NCBI RefSeq assembly: GCF_003130585.1
Contig: NZ_QFKX01000004.1
Span: forward strand, 124,001-188,000
Length of the DNA: 64,000 bases
Source: Brachybacterium endophyticum
Lineage (GTDB): Bacteria; Actinomycetota; Actinomycetes; Actinomycetales; Dermabacteraceae
Direction: 5' to 3'
The notes beneath the pieces are model-generated. The model was not told the DNA's origin, did no database searches, and worked only from the letters and a program-made list of their open reading frames with translations. Shown here piece after piece: positions 7,886 through 16,194 of the stretch (positions are counted from its first letter, which is position 1; each line of letters opens with the position of its first letter). The translations under genes were made by a program, and so were the position numbers.

Positions 7886-7970
7886 TTCTTCGAGGCGGGA
7901 CACCGATAGCTAAGCCCCGACGTCAAACCTCCACGCGCGGCATCGCACTGTCAGCCGCATCTCCGGGTGC

Positions 7971-8480
7971 TCACCCCTCGTCCTCCCACGGCAGGGTGAT
8001 GTCCTCGCCGTGGGCCGCAAGGGGTATCACGACGACCGGGCGGTGCTGGTGATGAGCCAGATGGACGGCGACCGAGCCGCTGAGGAACTCGCGCAACGAG
8101 GCCCGGATCCCCGACTCGCGCGTCCCCACCACGATCATCGCGGCATCGACCTGATCGGCCAGGCGCGTGAGTTCCTGCGCCGGCGGCCCCGCGAGGGCGA
8201 CCGTCGACCACGACACGGACCGTCCCGCGAGAGTCGTCGAGATCGCCTCGCGCAGACCGGGGTCGAACTCCTCGACGATCTCCTCGAAGGCGTCGGGATC
8301 CACCGGGAGTGCCGTCACCGTGCCGTCGGGTCTGCGCTCGAGCGTGTAGCTCGAGGCATCCACGCTCGCGCACACGAGCTCGCCGCCGAATCTCTCCGCG
8401 AACGTGGCCGCCTCGGCCACCACCCGGGAGTGCTGTCCCGGGACCACGCCCACCACCACGGTGGGGATCGACCTCGTCAT
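7971..8480 (-). CDS. universal stress protein (UspA fold)
   Basis: A 169-residue single-domain cytosolic USP. TVVVGVVPGQHS forms the first strand, and GTRESGIRASLREFLSGSVAVHL carries the ATP-binding signature G-x2-G-x9-G-S. The ATG at 8480 is chosen because GGAGGGAGG lies at normal distance before it; a start nine codons upstream lacks this. It is transcribed toward the DUF4287 gene, 200 bases away, and divergent from purU. Function in stress survival is inferred from the family. Confidence 0.9.
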   Translation of the reverse strand: MTRSIPTVVVGVVPGQHSRVVAEAATFAERFGGELVCASVDASSYTLERRPDGTVTALPVDPDAFEEIVEEFDPGLREAISTTLAGRSVSWSTVALAGPPAQELTRLADQVDAAMIVVGTRESGIRASLREFLSGSVAVHLAHHQHRPVVVIPLAAHGEDITLPWEDEG

Positions 8481-8617
8481 CGCTGACCTCCCTCCCCGGC
8501 CGCGCATCCGGCTCGTGCGCGGATACCGAGATCGTCCCCCTGTCGGCCCGTGAAGTCCAGAGGCGATCTCCGCCTCCCACGAGGCGATACGACGAGGGCC
8601 CCCACCGCTCGCGCTCC

Positions 8618-8623
8618 TAGACT
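8618..8623 (+). promoter_or_regulatory. -10 box of a probable leaderless transcript (TAGACT) for purU
   Basis: TAGACT, six bases TCTTCCC-like spacer ending at 8629, then the ATG at 8630. There is no Shine-Dalgarno sequence. Confidence 0.65.
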
Positions 8624-8629
8624 CTTCCC

Positions 8630-9505
8630 ATGCCGATCGACACCTCCCCGACGCCCGCGGCCCGCACCTGGGTCCTGACCCTGGTGTGCGAGGACCGGCC
8701 CGGCATCGTGCATGCGCTCAGCGGCGCCGTGGTCGCGGCCCGCGGCAACATCCTGGAGTCCCAGCAGTTCACCTCCGCCGACACGGGTCGCTTCTTCATG
8801 CGTCTGCGGATCGATGCGGCCGCCGAACGCTCGGTGATCGAGGAGGCGCTCGCCCCCGTCGTGGAGCGCTTCGGCCTGGAGACGACGCTCGATGAGGCCG
8901 ACCGCCCGCGTCGCACCCTGATCCTCGCCTCGAAGGCCGCCCACTGCGTGGCCGATCTGCTGTTCCACCAGCGGTCCGGCCACCTTCCGATCGAGGTGCC
9001 GCTGGTGATGGCCAACCACGACACCCTGCGTGAGCTCGTCGAGTTCCACGACGTGCCGTTCCGGTCGCGTCCGGTGACGGGCGCCGAGCAGAAGGCGGAC
9101 TTCGAGCGCGAGGTGCTGGAGGCGGTCGAGGAGCACGACATCGAGCAGGTCGTCCTCGCCCGCTACATGCAGGTGCTCTCACCCGAGCTCTGCGAGGCAC
9201 TCGCCGGGCGCTGCATCAACATCCACCACTCGTTCCTGCCCGGCTTCAAGGGGGCGAACCCCTACCGCCAGGCGCACGAGCGCGGGGTCAAGCTGATCGG
9301 CGCGACGGCGCACTTCGTCACCCCGGATCTCGACGAGGGGCCGATCATCGAGCAGAACGTCACCCGGGTCGACCACTCCGGCTCGGTCGCGCAGCTGCGC
9401 GAGATCGGTCAGGACGCCGAATCACTCACCCTGCGCCAGGCCGTCCGCTACGCGGCCGAGTCCCGGGTGCTGCTGGACGGGAAGCGCACGGTCGTCTTCC
9501 GCTGA
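8630..9505 (+). CDS. purU: formyltetrahydrofolate deformylase
   Basis: A 291-residue cytosolic enzyme that hydrolyses 10-formyl-THF to formate and THF, balancing one-carbon pools for purine synthesis. An N-terminal ACT domain (about residues 10-85; EDRPGIVHALSG) is followed by a formyltransferase-type catalytic domain with NIHHSFLPGFKGANPY and IGATAHFVTPDLDEGPII holding the Asn-His-Asp set. Length is normal. It is a single gene, divergent from the stress protein gene and convergent with the response regulator gene. Confidence 0.96.
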   Translation: MPIDTSPTPAARTWVLTLVCEDRPGIVHALSGAVVAARGNILESQQFTSADTGRFFMRLRIDAAAERSVIEEALAPVVERFGLETTLDEADRPRRTLILASKAAHCVADLLFHQRSGHLPIEVPLVMANHDTLRELVEFHDVPFRSRPVTGAEQKADFEREVLEAVEEHDIEQVVLARYMQVLSPELCEALAGRCINIHHSFLPGFKGANPYRQAHERGVKLIGATAHFVTPDLDEGPIIEQNVTRVDHSGSVAQLREIGQDAESLTLRQAVRYAAESRVLLDGKRTVVFR

Positions 9506-9574
9506 CCCCTCGTCATCGGTCGCCTCCGACACGACCGGTCCGACCACGCGGGTCTTCGCGACCGCAGTCGATGC

Positions 9575-10210
9575 TCAGACCAGGCTCTGCTCCCAGGCCG
9601 TGCGCACGGCGGAGGCACGATCGCCGACGCCGAGCTTGTCGTAGACGTGCGCGAGGTGCGTCTTGACGGTCGCCTCGCCGATGCTCAGCCGGCGGGCGAC
9701 GGCGCGGTTGGTGCAGCCCTCCGCCACGAGTCGCAGGACCTCGCTCTCCCGCGCACTGAGCGCGGCCCTCGCACCCCGGCTCGAGGTGAGGGCGGCGAGC
9801 GCCGCGGGCACCAGCACGGGGCGGCCGGCCGCGAGGTCGTGGACGGCGCGCACGAGCTCCTCGCCCCGGGCGTCCTTGAGCAGGTATCCGTCGGCCCCGG
9901 ACTCGAGCGCCCCGAGAATCTCGCGGTCCGTGTCGTAGGTGGTCAGCACGAGGATCCGGGTGCTCGTGCCACCACGGGCCCGCAGCTCCCGGATCGCCTC
10001 GACCCCGCCCGTGCCGGGCATCCGCAGGTCCATCAGGACGACATCGGGCTCCTCGGCGGCGATCACCGTCAGGGCCTCGGCGCCGTCCTGGGCGGACCCG
10101 ACCACGTCGATGTCCGGGTCCGCGCCGAGCATCGCGACCAGCCCGTCCCGCACCACGGGATGGTCGTCGGCGACCACGACGCGGACGCCCCGAGGGGTCG
10201 CGGACCTCAT
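9575..10210 (-). CDS. NarL/FixJ-type response regulator
   Basis: A 211-residue regulator. The receiver domain spans about 9-125 with acidic pocket DDH (15-17), phosphoacceptor D61 in VLMDLRMPG, and conserved Thr and Lys in LTTYD and LLKDA. A LuxR-type HTH is at about 149-211 (SARESEVLRLVAEGCTNRAV, TVKTHLAHVYDKLG). It overlaps the stop of the upstream histidine kinase by four bases (ATGA), so they form a cognate pair. The next gene past the kinase, a membrane acyltransferase read divergently, is a candidate target. Confidence 0.95.
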   Translation of the reverse strand: MRSATPRGVRVVVADDHPVVRDGLVAMLGADPDIDVVGSAQDGAEALTVIAAEEPDVVLMDLRMPGTGGVEAIRELRARGGTSTRILVLTTYDTDREILGALESGADGYLLKDARGEELVRAVHDLAAGRPVLVPAALAALTSSRGARAALSARESEVLRLVAEGCTNRAVARRLSIGEATVKTHLAHVYDKLGVGDRASAVRTAWEQSLV

Positions 10211-11514
10211 CGGGGAACCCTCGCGGTGATGACGGTGCCCGCTCCCGGGGCGGAGTCGACGGTGAGCGTCCCGTCCGTCTCCCGGATCCGGGAGCGCATC
10301 CCGGCCAGCCCGTGGCCGTGACCGGTCTCGTCCAGGGCCGCCTCGGGATCGAAGCCGCGGCCGTCGTCGGCGATCCGCAGCACGAGATGCCGCTGCTCGT
10401 CGCCGATCGTGATCTCCACGGTGCCTGCCGAGGCGTGCCGTGCCACGTTGGACAGGGCCTCCTGGACCACCCGTACGAGGGCGTGAGGATGAGGGACCGG
10501 GTCCGGTGCCTCGTCCGCATCGAAAATGGTGACCACGCGATGGGCGCGGGACCAGCGCGCGACGAGCTCGGCCAGCCCCGAGAGCGGGTCGCTCCCCTCG
10601 AGCTGCTGGGGTGCGAGCGCGTCGACCGCGCGGCGTGCGTCGACCAGGCTCTCGCGGGCGGCGTCCCGAGCGGTGAGGATCCGCTGTCGCGCGGACCTCT
10701 CGAGCCCATCCTGCGGGACCGCCTCCAGCTGACGGATCACACCGACCAGGCCCTGCGCGACGGTGTCGTGGATCTCGCGCGCCAGGCGCGCACGTTCCTC
10801 GGCCACCCCGTTCTCCCGTGCCCTCCGGACCAGCTCCTCGTGCAGGGCCGCGTTCTCGCTGGTCGCCCGCGCGAGCTCGCGCGCTGCCGCCTCCCGTGCG
10901 ACGACCTCCCGCTCGCGTTCGGTGTCCATGTGCATCATGCCCAGGCTCAGCAGGACGTTCACGAAGACCAGCAGCAGGAACAGGGCGGGCACGGCCGCGA
11001 TCGCCCCGAACCCGCCGGTCTGACCGAGCGCGCAGATCAGCGCGGTGAGGACGACGGAGACCCGGACCGCCCGGCCCCTCAGGAAGCGCGGCGCATCGAG
11101 GTACCCCACGAAGGCATAGATGCACGCGAGGGGATTCAGGGCGACAGCAACGAGCAGGACCGCCTGATGGAGGACGAAGAGGGCGATCAGCCGCGGGTGC
11201 CCCGCGCCCCACCTCCGGAGCTCTCTGGTCAGACCGAGACGTATCACGAGCGTCGCGAGAGTCGGCAGCAGCGCCCACAGGATGACGTCTCCGAACCCCA
11301 GCGCCTCGGCGGCGACCAGGCCGATGCCCCACGAGACGGCCGCGAGCAGAGGCGGGAGCCACGTGGTCAGGATCCGACCGATCGGTCCCGGCGCGGAGGC
11401 CGCCGCCGAGCCGGCGATCGGCAACGGGCTCGCGAGCCCCGCCGCACGCACCGATCCGGGGCGGCCGACGGGAGTCGTCGGCCGCGGATGGTGGGGCGCG
11501 GAGGCCACGGGCAT
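10207..11514 (-). CDS. NarL-type sensor histidine kinase (HisKA_3)
   Basis: A 435-residue membrane sensor kinase. About five or six hydrophobic segments lie between residues 48 and 193 with no large external domain. A coiled stretch follows at about 197-240, then the dimerisation motif AREIHDTVAQGL with phosphoacceptor H249, and an HATPase_c domain near 350-435 (ALSNVARHA, DDGRGFD, GLAGMRSRI). The ligand is probably sensed in or at the membrane, as in DesK/LiaS-like kinases. The ATG at 11514 has GGGGGAG upstream. It is partnered with the downstream response regulator through a four-base overlap. Confidence 0.92.
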   Translation of the reverse strand: MPVASAPHHPRPTTPVGRPGSVRAAGLASPLPIAGSAAASAPGPIGRILTTWLPPLLAAVSWGIGLVAAEALGFGDVILWALLPTLATLVIRLGLTRELRRWGAGHPRLIALFVLHQAVLLVAVALNPLACIYAFVGYLDAPRFLRGRAVRVSVVLTALICALGQTGGFGAIAAVPALFLLLVFVNVLLSLGMMHMDTEREREVVAREAAARELARATSENAALHEELVRRARENGVAEERARLAREIHDTVAQGLVGVIRQLEAVPQDGLERSARQRILTARDAARESLVDARRAVDALAPQQLEGSDPLSGLAELVARWSRAHRVVTIFDADEAPDPVPHPHALVRVVQEALSNVARHASAGTVEITIGDEQRHLVLRIADDGRGFDPEAALDETGHGHGLAGMRSRIRETDGTLTVDSAPGAGTVITARVPR

Positions 11515-11621
11515 GCGACCAGTCTCCCCCGCGCTCCCCTGCGCCGCCAGCGATCCTGCATCCCCCGATCGGCGGATGCTCCCGCTCCCGATGGGCGGAT
11601 CCGGGCAGAAGGCCTGGTCCC

Positions 11622-11627
11622 TAGCGT
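11622..11627 (+). promoter_or_regulatory. -10 box of a probable leaderless transcript (TAGCGT) for the acyltransferase
   Basis: TAGCGT is followed by seven bases and the ATG at 11635; there is no ribosome-binding sequence between them. The 120-base gap to the kinase gene holds divergent promoters. Confidence 0.5.
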
Positions 11628-11634
11628 CGCTGAC

Positions 11635-13140
11635 ATGGCACACGACCAGTCCCCGCCCCGATCCACACCCCCGGGCCCCGGCCTCGGGACCTCTCCCGTT
11701 CCCCCTCGCCTCCACCACCTCGACGCCCTGCGCGCCGCCGCGCTGCTCCTGGGCGTCGTCCTGCACACGGTGATCGGGTTCATCCCCGACACCGTCTGGC
11801 TGTTCGAGGACTCCACGACCGCGCCCTGGGCGCAGCCGACGCTGATCGTCATCCACCTCTTCCGGATGACGCTGTTCATGCTGCTGGCCGGGTACTTCGG
11901 GCGCATGGTCCTGCAACGCCGCGGCGTCCGCGCCTACCTGCGCGACCGTCTGCTGCGCATCGGGGCCCCGCTGCCGGCGTTCTGGCCGCTCGCGGTGCTG
12001 TCCCTGCCGGTAGTGATCGTGGGCGGCAACCTGCTGCTGGGGCGTCCCATGCCCCCGGCCCCGCCGAGCGAGGAGTCCGCCGGCGGCTCGACACAGGGAG
12101 GCCTGCTCGCGCTGCTCACGCCCGGGCAGCTGTGGTTCCTGCTCCTCCTGCTGGAGATCGTCGTGGTCGTGGTGGCCGTGCGCGCGCTGCTGGTCCGCGT
12201 GCTCGGCAGCGAGCGCGCGGGTCGCGCCGCGAGATGGCTCGGCCACGTGCTGTCCACGTCCCCGGGACTGCTGCTGGCGGCCGTGCCCTACGGGGCGGGC
12301 CTGCTCGCCCAGGGCGACGACGTGGGCGGCATCCAGGAGCCGACCACCCTACTCCCGGTCGCCGGGGCGAGCCTCGCCTACGGCGGGGCGTTCCTGGTCG
12401 GGTGGTTCCTGCAGGCCGACGACGCGTCGCTCGTGCGGATGGCCCGGGTGTGGCCGCTGGATCTCGTCGTGGCGGTGGTCCTGTCCGTGCTGGTGATCGC
12501 GGACGTCGGCGGCCAGGGTGCCACGGTCGTCCTGGTGGCTCTCGCGGGGTGGTCGTGGGTGCGTGCTCTGCTCGGGCTCGCAGCGCGGGTCGTGGATCGC
12601 GAGATCCCCGTCGTGCGCTACCTGGCCGACGCCTCGTACTGGATCTACCTGCTGCACCTGCCGATCGTCGTCGCGCTCGGCATCGCGATGGCGCAACTGC
12701 CCCTGCCGCCGCTGGTCAAGGTGGCAGCGAACCTCGTGGTGACCACCGGGGTCCTGCTGGTCACCTACGACCTGATGGTGCGCAGCACCTGGATCGGGCG
12801 GTGGCTGAACGGCCACCGCCGACCCCGCGGGCTGTTCCGTGGTGCGCGCCCGCCCTCAGCCCTTCACACCACCGGCGGCGGCGAACCCGGTCCCCAGGCT
12901 GCGCCCGATGATCAGGTACAGCGCGACCACGGGCAGCGAGTAGAAGATCGAGAAGGCGGCGAGCTGGCCGTAGGCCACCTGTCCGTACTGGGAGGAGAAC
13001 GTGTACAGGGTGACGGCCGCGGGGAGCTTGTCGGGGCTCAGCAGCAGCATGAAGGGCACGAAGAAGTTCCCCCACATGCCCACGAAGGTGAAGATCGTCG
13101 CCACCGACAGGCCCGAGCGCATGAGCGGCAGCACGACTGA
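11635..13140 (+). CDS. acyltransferase 3 / OpgC-like membrane protein with antisense C-terminal extension
   Basis: A 501-residue frame. Residues about 25-400 are an acyltransferase-3/OpgC-type integral membrane protein with roughly ten transmembrane segments: LDALRAAALLLGVVLHTVI carries the first helix with the family His, RVRAYLRDRLLRIGAPLP-like loop residues follow, and YWIYLLHLPIVVAL is near the end. Such proteins move acyl or succinyl groups to surface polysaccharides or lipids. The domain ends near RPRGLFRGARP (12850), but no stop follows: the frame continues to 13140, 285 bases antisense inside the convergent permease gene. The last 95 residues are hydrophilic, rich in Gly, Glu, His and Arg, and look like antisense translation. 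A lost stop or an indel near 12840 could explain it. Confidence 0.8.
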   Translation: MAHDQSPPRSTPPGPGLGTSPVPPRLHHLDALRAAALLLGVVLHTVIGFIPDTVWLFEDSTTAPWAQPTLIVIHLFRMTLFMLLAGYFGRMVLQRRGVRAYLRDRLLRIGAPLPAFWPLAVLSLPVVIVGGNLLLGRPMPPAPPSEESAGGSTQGGLLALLTPGQLWFLLLLLEIVVVVVAVRALLVRVLGSERAGRAARWLGHVLSTSPGLLLAAVPYGAGLLAQGDDVGGIQEPTTLLPVAGASLAYGGAFLVGWFLQADDASLVRMARVWPLDLVVAVVLSVLVIADVGGQGATVVLVALAGWSWVRALLGLAARVVDREIPVVRYLADASYWIYLLHLPIVVALGIAMAQLPLPPLVKVAANLVVTTGVLLVTYDLMVRSTWIGRWLNGHRRPRGLFRGARPPSALHTTGGGEPGPQAAPDDQVQRDHGQRVEDREGGELAVGHLSVLGGERVQGDGRGELVGAQQQHEGHEEVPPHAHEGEDRRHRQARAHERQHD

Positions 13141-13782
13141 CCACAGCGTGCGCAGCACGCCCGCCCCCTCGGTCCACGCCGACTCCTCGATCTCCACGGG
13201 CACCGTGTCCATGAAGCCCTTGGTCAGGAAGATCGCGTACGGGAGGGACGAGGCGCCCAGGAACAGGATCGCACCGAACATCGAATCGACGAGGTTGACC
13301 TGCACGAACAGGGAGTACACCGGGATCATGATCGCCGTGATGGGCAGGCCGGTCGCGAAGATGATCGTCAGCAGCAGCGGACGCTTGGCGGCGAAGCGGT
13401 AGCGCGAGAAGGGGTAGGCGCACAGCACCGCGGCCACCATCGTCACGATGGTCGCCCCGCCGCACAGCAGCAGGGAGTTGCCCAGCGGCCGGAACGTGGT
13501 GTCGGCGTTCCAGATCGCCGCGAAGTTGCCCAGGCTCCAGTGCTCGGGCCAACTCACCGAGAGGGTCGCGTTCTCGTTGAACGAGGCCAGGACGACCCAC
13601 AGCAGCGGGATCAGGAAGACCACGCCGATCACGATCATCACGATGCCCGAGGCCAGCTCGGTGGTCCGCTCCCGGGGGCCCTTGCCCCCGGTGCTGCGAG
13701 TACGCCGGGCGGGTGGGGTGGACGCCGTGGCGGTGGGGGGCGTGGCCCCCGTGGCGGAGGAGGCGTTCTCGGTGGTGGTCAT
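12856..13782 (-). CDS. carbohydrate ABC transporter permease (MalG/CUT1 type)
   Basis: A 308-residue inner-membrane permease with a Pro/Thr-rich cytosolic N-terminus of about 35 residues and six transmembrane helices. The cytoplasmic EAA loop is EESAWTEGAGVLRTLWSVVLPLMR. It is the last gene of the operon SBP-permease-permease and overlaps the upstream permease gene by four bases (ATGA). It forms the MalG-like half of a sugar import channel. Its 3' 285 bases are overlapped by the convergent acyltransferase frame. Confidence 0.94.
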   Translation of the reverse strand: MTTTENASSATGATPPTATASTPPARRTRSTGGKGPRERTTELASGIVMIVIGVVFLIPLLWVVLASFNENATLSVSWPEHWSLGNFAAIWNADTTFRPLGNSLLLCGGATIVTMVAAVLCAYPFSRYRFAAKRPLLLTIIFATGLPITAIMIPVYSLFVQVNLVDSMFGAILFLGASSLPYAIFLTKGFMDTVPVEIEESAWTEGAGVLRTLWSVVLPLMRSGLSVATIFTFVGMWGNFFVPFMLLLSPDKLPAAVTLYTFSSQYGQVAYGQLAAFSIFYSLPVVALYLIIGRSLGTGFAAAGGVKG

Positions 13783-14750
13783 CGCTTCTCCTCCTCGGGG
13801 AGCAGGCGGAGGTAGACGAGGGAGGCGGCAGCGCCGATGAGCAGCAGGAGCAGGGCGACGGCGGTGCCGTAGCCGAGCTGGCCGTAGGAGAAGGCCTGCT
13901 CGTACATGTACAGCGGCAGGGTCTGGCTCTTCCGGTCCGGCCCGCCGCCGGTCATGATGAAGATCAGGCCGAAGACCGAGAGTGTCTGCAGGGTGATCAG
14001 CATCAGGTTGGTCGCGATCGCGGGACGCAGCAGCGGCAGGGTGATCGAGAAGAAGCGCCGCATCGGTCCGGCTCCGTCCATCGACGCCGACTCCTGGATG
14101 TCACCGGGGATCGCGCCCAGGGCCGCCGAGTAGACGAGCATGGAGAACGCCGTGCCGCGCCACACGTTCGCGAAGCTCACCGCCACGATCGGTGCGCTGA
14201 ACAGGAGCGTCTGCGGGGCGATCCCCACCAGGCCCAGCAGGCCGTTGAGGCTGCCGCCGTCGGAGAAGAAGGTGTAGAGCAGGTAGCCGGCGACGACCTC
14301 GGGCAGGATCCAGGCGGCGATCACGACCGAGGTGACCGCGAAGCTGATGGCCCTGTTCGACTTCTCCATCAGCAGGGCGAGCACGAGCCCCATCAGGTTC
14401 TGGCCGATCACGGCGGAGATCACCGTGAACACGATCGTGAGGACGACCGAGTTCCAGAAGTCGCCGTCGGTGAGGGCGTCGGTGAAGTTCTCGACGCCCA
14501 CGAAGGACGTCTTCGAGGCGCCCTCCCCGCGGATCGCCTTGTCGGTGAACGCGAGGTAGAGCGAGTAGATGATGGGCCCGGCCATGAACAGCAGCAGGAG
14601 CAGGGCCGCGGGGATCATCGGGATCGTGCGGCGCAGCGAGAGGCGATCGCCGATGCCCGCAGGGCGACGACGCCGCGGGCGCACGGGCGCCGGGTCGGAG
14701 CGCTCGGGCGGATCCGGGCGTCGCGAGGTCGAGGGAGCGAGAGTGCTCAT
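13779..14750 (-). CDS. carbohydrate ABC transporter permease (MalF/CUT1 type)
   Basis: A 323-residue permease with a basic, Pro/Arg-rich N-terminus, about six transmembrane helices and the EAA loop QESASMDGAGPMRRFFSITLPLLRP. It pairs with the downstream permease and follows the solute-binding protein, each junction being a four-base ATGA overlap. No ATPase gene is in the operon; in actinobacteria a shared MsiK-like ATPase commonly energises such CUT1 systems. Confidence 0.94.
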   Translation of the reverse strand: MSTLAPSTSRRPDPPERSDPAPVRPRRRRPAGIGDRLSLRRTIPMIPAALLLLLFMAGPIIYSLYLAFTDKAIRGEGASKTSFVGVENFTDALTDGDFWNSVVLTIVFTVISAVIGQNLMGLVLALLMEKSNRAISFAVTSVVIAAWILPEVVAGYLLYTFFSDGGSLNGLLGLVGIAPQTLLFSAPIVAVSFANVWRGTAFSMLVYSAALGAIPGDIQESASMDGAGPMRRFFSITLPLLRPAIATNLMLITLQTLSVFGLIFIMTGGGPDRKSQTLPLYMYEQAFSYGQLGYGTAVALLLLLIGAAASLVYLRLLPEEEKR

Positions 14751-16120
14751 CGGGACTCCTCCTGGACGTTCTCGGGGCCGACGATGTCGGTGACCGCGGC
14801 GTCGTAGGCGGCCGCGGCCTCCTCCGGGGAGTCACCCGCGGTCATCACGGCCTCCATGGCCTCCTGGATCGCGGCGGAGACCTCGGGGTAGGCCGGGAGG
14901 GCGGGGCGGTAGTACGCCGTCGCCAGCAGGTCGGTGAAGAACTCGACCGAGGGCGCGTACTCCTGGTACTCCTTCTTCGCCGCGACGTCCTTGCGCACGG
15001 TGATGTGGTTGTCGGCGATGGCGAAGTCGAGCGAGTTCTGGGTCGAGGTCGCTGCTTCGATGAAGGCCCAGGCGGCCTTCTTGTCGCGGCAGTACTGGGG
15101 GATGGTCATCCCCCACCCGCCGGCGAGGGTGAGCGTGCCGGGGTCCTGGCCGTCCTTCGTCGGCATCTTCGCGAAGCCGATCTTCTCGGTCCACTCGGGC
15201 CACTCCCCCGGCGATCCCTTCGCCCAGTTCCTGGTATTCCAGGAGCCGTCGAGGATGATGCCGAGCTTCCCGGCGGGGAGCATCGTGGAGTAGATGCTCT
15301 CGCCGATGTTCGGGTCCAGGTGCTGGGAGACCGGCAGGGTCAACTCCTCGTCGAACATGGTCTTGAGCAGCCCGAGGGCGTCGACGAAGCCCTTCCCGCC
15401 CAGCACCCACTTCTTCGACTTCTCGTCGTACAGGCGCGACGTGGTGCCGTACAGGAGCATCTCGAAGCCCTGCATCGAGGCCTTCTCGCCCTGGGCCTTG
15501 CCGGAGAAGATGAACATCGGCGCGGCCTCGGAGTCCGAGTCCTTGATCGCGCGGGCGGCCTCGAGGATGTCGTCCCAGTTCCGCGGCTCCCAGGTGGTGG
15601 GCAGGCCCGCCTCCTCGAAGACGTCGCGGTGGTAGTAGAGGGCGCGGGTGTCGGTGGTCTGCGGGGTGCCGTAGACGTGTCCGTCCTCCGCGGTGAACGC
15701 GTCGCGGGAGGCCGGGGCGACGTCGTCCCAGTGCTCCCACGTCGCGATCTCCTCGTCCATCGGCTGCAGGTACCCCGCGCCGACGTCGGAGAGCATGATG
15801 AAGGAGTCCTCGTAGACGACGTCGGCCGACGTCCGCGGCGAGGACATCAGCAGCTCGTTCTTCGTGAAGTAGTCGTTCTCGGCGGCGACGATCGGCACCA
15901 GCTCGATGCTGAGGCCGGGATTGTCCTTCGTGAACGTCTTCGCGCTCGCGTTGAGCCAGTTCGAGAGCTGCGTTCCCGAGCCGAACTGCTGGTAGGCGAT
16001 GCGCACGGTGCTGGGCCCCGAGGAGCCGGAGCAGGCTGCCAGTGGCAGGGCCACGGCGGCGCCCGCCGTGAACCGCAGCACGGTGCGTCGATCAGGGCGT
16101 CTGGGGCCCGAGGGGTCCAT
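14747..16120 (-). CDS. extracellular sugar-binding lipoprotein of the ABC importer
   Basis: A 457-residue CUT1-type substrate-binding protein. The N-terminus has DRRTVLRF (Arg pair at 11-12), a hydrophobic stretch and the lipobox LAAC with Cys30, so it is exported, possibly through Tat, and lipid-anchored. The mature part shows the two-lobed SBP_bac_1 pattern, for example YGTPQTTDTRALYYHRDVF. The ATG at 16120 is preferred because GGAGGA precedes it and the signal peptide begins directly after. It heads the importer operon. The substrate is unknown, probably an oligosaccharide. Confidence 0.93.
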   Translation of the reverse strand: MDPSGPRRPDRRTVLRFTAGAAVALPLAACSGSSGPSTVRIAYQQFGSGTQLSNWLNASAKTFTKDNPGLSIELVPIVAAENDYFTKNELLMSSPRTSADVVYEDSFIMLSDVGAGYLQPMDEEIATWEHWDDVAPASRDAFTAEDGHVYGTPQTTDTRALYYHRDVFEEAGLPTTWEPRNWDDILEAARAIKDSDSEAAPMFIFSGKAQGEKASMQGFEMLLYGTTSRLYDEKSKKWVLGGKGFVDALGLLKTMFDEELTLPVSQHLDPNIGESIYSTMLPAGKLGIILDGSWNTRNWAKGSPGEWPEWTEKIGFAKMPTKDGQDPGTLTLAGGWGMTIPQYCRDKKAAWAFIEAATSTQNSLDFAIADNHITVRKDVAAKKEYQEYAPSVEFFTDLLATAYYRPALPAYPEVSAAIQEAMEAVMTAGDSPEEAAAAYDAAVTDIVGPENVQEESR

Positions 16121-16188
16121 GGGGAAGGCTCCTCCGCGTCGAGGGTCTCGGTGCTCGCAGGAAAGCGGCACCGGGATCGGCGTGGCAA

Positions 16189-16194
16189 AGCTTA
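16189..16194 (-). promoter_or_regulatory. possible -10 box (TAAGCT) for the sugar importer operon
   Basis: Reading the minus strand, TAAGCT lies about 70 bases before the solute-binding protein start and includes the TAA stop codon of the upstream hypothetical gene. No clear -35 was seen. Confidence 0.3.
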
